Shown here piece by piece: positions 1 to 5,449 of a DNA stretch of 5,449 nt. This stretch comes from Betaproteobacteria bacterium. GTDB lineage: Bacteria; Pseudomonadota; Gammaproteobacteria; Burkholderiales; Burkholderiaceae_E. The stretch lies in contig VGHV01000184.1 in the NCBI GenBank assembly GCA_016868095.1, positions 1 to 5,449 of the forward strand, read 5' to 3'. Each line of letters begins with the position of its first letter. Position 1 is the first letter of the stretch. The notes under the pieces are model-generated. The model did no database searches, had not been told where the DNA came from, and saw only the letters and a list, made by a program, of their open reading frames with translations. Both the position numbers and the translations under genes were made by a program.

Positions 1-1
1 G

Positions 2-625
2 CGCAATCTCTTTGGTTTAAATACGAGCATTAGGACCTCGGTGGAGCTCATACTCGAGTCCGTCCGCAGCGACCCGCAACGCTTCATTGACTTGCAGCGT
101 GTTGACCTTGTGAATGCAGCAATCACCGCACTTGAGAGGGGTTTCGATACGGTGGTCCGACAACTAAACCCAGGTCAGGCGCGTGATGCGGTCATCAGTC
201 TGGCAGCAAAATTTGGCGTCAAAAGTGTCAACCCGGCATGTTTCAGGCAGGAGGCTATCGATACAGCCTGTGTCGCCTTGCATATCGTGGGCAGCAATGA
301 CTTCTTACTGCCTGCCGCTGGGGATCTCGCGCATAGCGTAGGCGCCAAGCAAGCAGCTGATCTTGCAGGCCTCTTATCAAGTAACTTGCGCTTTTTTGTC
401 CAGGCTGGCGATCTTTTGAGCCAGCGCTTTCAGGATCAATATGAATTTGCAGCCAGTTTTGGGCGAGTCTTGGTATCGTCTGAGCAAACGACTTTGTTCT
501 CAAGATCCAGACTTCGAAGGGGATCGATCAAGACTGCTTATGTTTATGTGCCGGCCTGGTTCCCTCACAATGAACCCTCAATAAAGCTTGCCAACAAAAA
601 GCCTCTTTGTTTGCACGATGGCTAG
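2..625 (+). CDS. Hypothetical protein, N-terminal piece of the interrupted gene (5' partial or GTG start at 41)
   Basis: The frame is open from the left edge to a TAG at 623-625, giving 207 visible residues. A GTG at 41 has AGGA at 32-35 five bases upstream and would give 194 residues, so a true start there is possible. No stop precedes it in the window, so a start further upstream is equally possible. The protein is mostly helix-like and rich in Ala, Leu and Gln between about residues 10 and 145 from the GTG, and has no visible signal peptide if it starts there. Near the end comes an aromatic segment, AYVYVPAWFPHNEP, which sits awkwardly at a natural C-terminus and reads on well past the stop. 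I recognise no domain or catalytic motif. It is probably the front of the same gene as the next piece. Confidence 0.55.
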   Translation, partial: RNLFGLNTSIRTSVELILESVRSDPQRFIDLQRVDLVNAAITALERGFDTVVRQLNPGQARDAVISLAAKFGVKSVNPACFRQEAIDTACVALHIVGSNDFLLPAAGDLAHSVGAKQAADLAGLLSSNLRFFVQAGDLLSQRFQDQYEFAASFGRVLVSSEQTTLFSRSRLRRGSIKTAYVYVPAWFPHNEPSIKLANKKPLCLHDG

Positions 626-649
626 CTACCGATTCAATTTGAAGGTCGC

Positions 650-1906
650 TTGCCCTTGATGAATTATTGGCATGCATGGTGGATCAAGCCAACCGACGTG
701 CAAAGCGGGTTTGCCAGCGCTTCAAACTTTAGGTACGCAAACTTATTGATCCATCAAGAGCGCTTGGTCTTTGATGCGGACGCATTAATGAGGGATGCCA
801 TGTCGCGTGAAGCCATGCAATGGTCAGAGCATGCGCGCATTGAAGTGCAAGCAGGCGGCCGCTACGGCTTTGAATCGATTCAACTTGAGCCGGTCGACTT
901 ATGGTTTCCGCCCAAGGCCGCGATGGGACTACTGTTAAGAGGTCAACATCATCTTGTTGCCTCCGAATTAAATCAAATGGTTGTAACTGATCATCCCTTA
1001 AGCCATTGCCTTGACGAGATTCGATTGCTTCGCACCGGTCAGACAATCTTTTCGAGTAAACAGTCAGGTCCACAGACACTTGCCATTGATTTGAGCGGTG
1101 TTGAAGCTGGGGAAGTACAAATCGAATTGCGATTTCGAGGGGGGCCGATTGAAAGCAGTTTGCTAAAGGTTCGTCCGCCACGCCCGAAGCTGACTCAGAT
1201 CACCCATCATGCGCTTGAGCGATTCGTGATGGTCGAGGGCATAGGTCTTGAGCGTATCGACAAGCTCGCCTGGCTTGGCAGCACCTGTCGTCCCAAGCCC
1301 AACGATTCGCAAAGCTTGAGTCAAGCATCCAGCCTTCGCCATCAAGTCGTGCGGTTTGATTGTGATAACGATATAGCCGATAAGACTTCAAGGCAAGGAG
1401 ATGCTGAGTTAGTTATCAAAGGCCATGATCTGCCTTTGAAATTTCCGGTCAAGGTCCGCCCTGCCCGGCCAAACCTCGCCTTGGCTAAGGATGCCAGGTC
1501 GATTGTCATCCGCCCCGGGCCTCAGTCAAAGGCCTGGGGGTTTCATCAACAAGCTAAGCTCGTCACTGTCGACAGCCGCCTGAGTCTTCTCTTTAAAGCC
1601 GATGCCAGCTACAAACTTCAGAAGGGAGCGTATTCACTCGCAATGCGTTTGGTGGCTGAAGCAGGCGCGAGCCCTGCAATCGAGCTGGGTCCGTTATTGA
1701 TCGACCATCGCTCGCCAGATTTGCGCACCAGGCAGGCTGTTTCACTGGAAAAGGTAGAGTTGCCGGGTGTCTTAAGCCGCATCGAGTATCAAGTACGCCA
1801 GGAAGAGTCGCAGTTGGCAAGCGTTTGGCAATCGCTTGGGATCGATGTGCTTATGCTTCCAGAGCTAGACACGATCACTTGCAGCCTTGAGCCAGGCGTG
1901 CTCTGA
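650..1906 (+). CDS. Hypothetical beta-rich protein with a duplicated module; middle piece of the interrupted gene
   Basis: This is a 418-residue frame if begun at the TTG at 650, or 415 if begun at the ATG at 659. GAAGG at 641-645 is 4 bases from the TTG and 13 from the ATG, so neither start is well served. No signal peptide or membrane segment is visible. From about residue 154 onward there are two related modules of roughly 95 residues, each opening with a strand-like GEVQIELRFRGG or GDAELVIKG segment followed by KVRPPRPKL (173-181) or KVRPARPNL (268-276). The alternating hydrophobic pattern suggests beta-sandwich (Ig- or TIG-like) folds, but that is inference. I recognise no enzyme motif and no family. 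It shares its frame with the sequence before 625 and after 1906, so it is probably an internal part of a longer protein. An intact independent gene remains possible. Confidence 0.6.
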   Translation: MPLMNYWHAWWIKPTDVQSGFASASNFRYANLLIHQERLVFDADALMRDAMSREAMQWSEHARIEVQAGGRYGFESIQLEPVDLWFPPKAAMGLLLRGQHHLVASELNQMVVTDHPLSHCLDEIRLLRTGQTIFSSKQSGPQTLAIDLSGVEAGEVQIELRFRGGPIESSLLKVRPPRPKLTQITHHALERFVMVEGIGLERIDKLAWLGSTCRPKPNDSQSLSQASSLRHQVVRFDCDNDIADKTSRQGDAELVIKGHDLPLKFPVKVRPARPNLALAKDARSIVIRPGPQSKAWGFHQQAKLVTVDSRLSLLFKADASYKLQKGAYSLAMRLVAEAGASPAIELGPLLIDHRSPDLRTRQAVSLEKVELPGVLSRIEYQVRQEESQLASVWQSLGIDVLMLPELDTITCSLEPGVL

Positions 1907-2199
1907 CTTTCGGGTCATTCACAAGAACTGATTGATCAAGCCGAACTTAATCAAAACCATCCGGAGCCGCCTATCGATCCAGCCATCACGAAGGCATTGA
2001 CTACGGCAATTGTTGAGGCCTGCCCAAGTGGTCTTTGCCTTGCACTTCAAGACCCCCTGAATCAGGGGTCGCAGCCAATGAGTCGGCATGCCCAGGAAAG
2101 CGGTCACATGTTGGATTTATTTATTCGATTGAGATGGATCGACAAAACCTTCAAGATGAAGTTTGCCCGACCGAGGAAATGCTAGTTGAGACGATTGGG
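1907..2199. other. Convergent interval with remnant coding frame, no clear terminator
   Basis: These 293 bases separate the TGA of the plus-strand frame from the stop of the minus-strand redoxin gene. The upstream plus-strand frame stays open for 92 more codons, to TAG at 2183-2185. Its first half reads like protein (SGHSQELIDQAELNQ, then ITKALTTAIVEACPSG). After about 2075 the quality drops and a frame change cannot be excluded. One GC-rich hairpin lies at 2051-2070. Neither strand shows a hairpin followed by a T-run, so no standard terminator is called for either converging unit. Confidence 0.45.
2051..2070. repeat. Short GC-rich inverted repeat (hairpin)
   Basis: CCCCTG and CAGGGG flank a three-base AAT loop. 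One bulged C then allows two further pairs (GA with TC). It lies between convergent genes, where a terminator would be expected, but no T-run follows on either strand. It also lies within the residual plus-strand frame. It may act as a weak bidirectional stop or simply be chance. Confidence 0.3.
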
Positions 2200-2814
2200 T
2201 TAATTAGAGGCGTACTTTACAGAACAGCCATACGGAACCGAGCTCGGATTGGTGACAGGCTTGCCTGCTGCACTCTCCTCGATGGCCTGGCGCAAGAACG
2301 GTATGGCTTTTGGAATATCGCCAGGACTGGCCGATCGAATGCTATCAATTGCACCGTGATAAATAATCGTTCCGGCCGGGTTTATGAGCACCATTTGCGG
2401 CGTCGTCTTTGCACCGTAAGCGCGACCCACGATACCCTGCGGATCCAACAAGCCGTAGCTTGGCCTAGCCTTTTGCTGAGTATTCCAGGCCTTCATCGTA
2501 TTTGCATTGCGAAACTCGGGATGCCCTGGATGTGTTGAATTGATTTGCAGCCAAATATGCTTTTTAGATGTTGCAAACTCCTGGAGTGTTTGCATATTTG
2601 CAGCGTTGTAGTGCTTTTGAACGAAAGGACAATCGGGATTGGTCCATTCAAGAACGACCCAACTCCCCTTGAACTGCTCAAGCGTGATCGTTTGTCCATC
2701 AAGCGACTGTAAGCGAAAGCCGGGTGCAGCCTTTCCTGGCTCGATCATCGCGTGGGACTGGCAAAAAAGACCTGTCAATAAGAAAACTGAAACGAATCGC
2801 CAGATCGCTTTCAT
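2200..2814 (-). CDS. Exported redoxin / thioredoxin-like (AhpC-TSA superfamily, PRX_like1 type) protein
   Basis: The protein has 204 residues from the ATG at 2812-2814, chosen because GGAG lies 8 bases upstream and a signal peptide starts directly there. Residues 1-22 form a Sec-type signal (MK, a hydrophobic core, then SHA as the likely cleavage site), so it should act in the periplasm. The mature part has a thioredoxin-like fold. TNPDCPFVQKHY (58-69) carries the probable active Cys62. TTPQ (137-140) supplies the cis-proline loop. The C-terminal PYGCSVKY (194-201) carries Cys197, a second cysteine typical of this subfamily. There is no CXXC pair, so it is not a classical thioredoxin or DsbA. 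A peroxide- or thiol-linked redox role is inferred from the fold, and its substrate is unknown. It follows serS by 23 bases and is probably co-transcribed with it. It looks intact. Confidence 0.87.
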   Translation of the reverse strand: MKAIWRFVSVFLLTGLFCQSHAMIEPGKAAPGFRLQSLDGQTITLEQFKGSWVVLEWTNPDCPFVQKHYNAANMQTLQEFATSKKHIWLQINSTHPGHPEFRNANTMKAWNTQQKARPSYGLLDPQGIVGRAYGAKTTPQMVLINPAGTIIYHGAIDSIRSASPGDIPKAIPFLRQAIEESAAGKPVTNPSSVPYGCSVKYASN

Positions 2815-2822
2815 GGGTAAAA

Positions 2823-2826
2823 CTCC
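2823..2826 (-). promoter_or_regulatory. Ribosome binding site deciding the redoxin start
   Basis: On the minus strand GGAG lies 8 bases before the ATG at 2812-2814. It supports that ATG over the in-frame TTG at 2839-2841, which would overlap the end of serS and put nine polar residues in front of the signal peptide. Confidence 0.65.
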
Positions 2827-2837
2827 ATTCGAATTGT

Positions 2838-4226
<1,389 letters not shown>

Positions 4227-4241
4227 TTAACGCTTGCTTTT

Positions 4242-5449
4242 TCAGTTTTTCGCTTTGCGAAGCCGACGCAAATTGTCCAACTTCTCAGCGATCTGAATTT
4301 CTAGCCCGCGCTTACTCGGTCGATAAAAGACTTGCGCATGCAGATCATCGGGCCAGTATGATTGCGACGATGCAAAACCGTCTTCATGATCGTGATCATA
4401 TTGATAGCCATCACCATGTCCGAGTGACTTCATCAAAGCGCTTGGGGCGTTGCGCAAATGCATGGGGACCTGGCGGCTCTTGTCTTTCTTAACCAGGCTA
4501 CGCGCTTGTTTGAAAGCCGTATAACCCGCGTTGCTCTTGGCGGCAATGGCCAGATAAATGGTCGCCTGCGCCAAAGCCAGTTCGCCCTCTGGGGAGCCAA
4601 GGCGCTCGAAGCATTGTGCAGCCTCGGTACTGATTTGTACCGCTCTAGGATCTGCAAGTCCGATGTCTTCCCAAGCCATGCGAACGATTCGCCTTGCGAG
4701 ATATCGAGGATCTGCGCCACCATCGAGCATCCGACAAAGCCAGTAAAGCGCAGCATCGGGGTCCGATCCTCGCACGGCCTTATGCAGCGCAGAAATCTGG
4801 TCATAGAACTGATCACCACCCTTGTCAAAGCGCCGCAAGGGCTGACTGAGGCAGCGAAGTAAAAAGTCAAGATCAATGATTTCAAGGGACTCGACATGTG
4901 CAGCGTGCTGCGTCTGTTCGATAACATTTAGAAATCGTCGACCGTCACCGTCCGCATGCTCGATCAATCGATCGATGGCCTCGTCCTGATAAGGAATTGC
5001 ATCTTCGAGACGCTCGAGTGCTATGGCAAACATAGCGCGCAGGGCTTGCTCATCAAGCGGCTTAAGCACATAGACTTGGGCTCTCGATAAAAGTGCCGCG
5101 TTAACCTCAAAACTTGGATTCTCCGTCGTCGCTCCCACAAAGCAGACTAAGCCCGATTCAACAAAGGGCAAGAGTGCATCTTGTTGTGCCTTGTTGAACC
5201 GATGAATTTCGTCGATAAAGAGGAGGCTTTGGGCGCCGGTGTTTCGGTTTAGACGAGCCTGCTCGATCGACTCGCGAATGTCCTTGACCCCAGAAAACAC
5301 AGCCGACAGCGCAATGAACCGGCAATCGAAGGCCTGGGCAAGCAGGCGAGCAAGGCTCGTCTTGCCGACCCCGGGTGGACCCCACAAGATCATCGAATGT
5401 GCTTGTTGTGCCTTGATGGCCATGCCGAGTGGGCTCTGATCGGACAGCA
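4242..5449 (-). CDS. rarA: Replication-associated recombination protein A (RarA/MgsA, AAA+ ATPase), N-terminus outside window
   Basis: Cytoplasmic AAA+ ATPase related to eukaryotic WRNIP1/Mgs1 and to clamp loaders. The family acts at stalled replication forks and interacts with SSB. About 402 residues are visible and the frame is still open at the right edge. An ATG at 5421-5423 is probably internal, because the preceding residues (LSDQSPLG) match the segment that lies before [10 protein letters not shown] in this family; roughly 40-50 residues are missing. Counting from that ATG: Walker A GPPGVGKT (15-22), Walker B LLFIDEIH (67-74), sensor 1 ATTENPSF (98-105), arginine finger in LLSRAQ (111-116), sensor 2 GDGRRFLN (159-166). 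The C-terminal MgsA-type oligomerisation region has [20 protein letters not shown] (207-226) and [11 protein letters not shown] (235-245), and ends with the usual basic tail. It is followed by serS after 36 bases, an arrangement common in proteobacteria. Confidence 0.95.
   Translation of the reverse strand, partial: LSDQSPLGMAIKAQQAHSMILWGPPGVGKTSLARLLAQAFDCRFIALSAVFSGVKDIRESIEQARLNRNTGAQSLLFIDEIHRFNKAQQDALLPFVESGLVCFVGATTENPSFEVNAALLSRAQVYVLKPLDEQALRAMFAIALERLEDAIPYQDEAIDRLIEHADGDGRRFLNVIEQTQHAAHVESLEIIDLDFLLRCLSQPLRRFDKGGDQFYDQISALHKAVRGSDPDAALYWLCRMLDGGADPRYLARRIVRMAWEDIGLADPRAVQISTEAAQCFERLGSPEGELALAQATIYLAIAAKSNAGYTAFKQARSLVKKDKSRQVPMHLRNAPSALMKSLGHGDGYQYDHDHEDGFASSQSYWPDDLHAQVFYRPSKRGLEIQIAEKLDNLRRLRKAKN

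Larger units (their letters stand above)
2..2185 (+). pseudogene. Large uncharacterised gene interrupted by two in-frame stops (5' end outside window)
   Basis: One frame runs from the left edge to a TAG at 2183-2185, about 728 codons, broken only by TAG at 623-625 and TGA at 1904-1906. No frame change is needed to join the pieces, and the bases between the first stop and the next possible start (626-649) are also open and translate to a plausible link, LPIQFEGR. The N-terminal part looks alpha-helical. The middle part looks beta-rich and contains a duplicated module. I do not recognise the family and assign no function. Treating it as one gene disabled by two nonsense mutations is an inference. 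The alternatives are two or three separate same-frame genes, sequencing errors, or stop-codon readthrough. Global recoding of TGA is unlikely because serS and rarA next door both end in TGA. The gene converges on the redoxin gene. Confidence 0.5.

Noticed and set aside
255..503. Minus-strand frame of 82 codons opposite the first plus-strand piece
   Set aside because: It is short, Arg/Gln-rich in shadow-frame style and has no family features. The opposite strand is the better coding candidate.
1904..1917. TGA at 1904 followed by a TGAC...GTCA mini-hairpin, considered as a selenocysteine site
   Set aside because: The stem is only four pairs, includes the TGA itself and lacks the spacing and loop of a bacterial SECIS element. 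The protein is not a known selenoprotein and the other interruption is TAG.
2051..2070. Hairpin as an intrinsic terminator
   Set aside because: No T-run follows on either strand, so it is kept only as an inverted repeat.
2035..2538. Plus-strand open frame of 167 codons
   Set aside because: Most of it is antisense to the well-supported redoxin gene, and its translation beyond about 2200 shows no family features.
2752..2763. Possible lipobox around Cys18 of the redoxin
   Set aside because: The residues before the cysteine are GLF. Phe at the position next to Cys does not fit a lipobox, and SHA just after gives a good ordinary cleavage site.
5421..5423. ATG as the true start of rarA
   Set aside because: The frame continues to the window edge with residues that fit the conserved RarA sequence before the Walker A motif, so the start lies outside.

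Overview
The window looks like a stretch of a proteobacterial chromosome of roughly even base composition. The seryl-tRNA synthetase and RarA proteins look most like those of Betaproteobacteria (Burkholderiales-type). That is a judgement from memory of the families. The rarA-serS order is also common in Gammaproteobacteria, so the class is likely but not proven.

The right 3.2 kb (about 2200-5449) is a compact minus-strand operon of three genes read from right to left. First is rarA, a replication-fork/Holliday-junction AAA+ ATPase whose N-terminus lies outside the window. After 36 bases comes serS, the essential seryl-tRNA synthetase, with a strong GGAGG ribosome binding site. After a further 23 bases comes a small exported redoxin of the thioredoxin-like/AhpC-TSA superfamily. 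No promoter or terminator is evident inside this block, so co-transcription from upstream of rarA is the simplest reading. The redoxin has no obvious functional link to its neighbours.

The left 2.2 kb is plus-strand and convergent with the operon. It holds an unrecognised protein in three pieces that all share one reading frame: 2-625 (ends TAG), 650-1906 (ends TGA) and a tail to a TAG at 2183-2185. Apart from the two internal stops the frame is open from the left edge to 2185, about 728 codons. The stretches directly after each stop still read like protein. This suggests one large gene interrupted by two nonsense codons: a decaying pseudogene, sequence errors or, less likely, readthrough. 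The middle piece carries a duplicated module with the recurring motif KVRPxRPxL.

I do not see a convincing new biological system here. The points most worth checking are the interrupted large gene, its repeated module, and two local peculiarities of SerRS: an extra polar insertion and an Arg-to-Gly change in a usually conserved motif. No tRNA, rRNA, CRISPR array, insertion sequence or strong terminator was seen.
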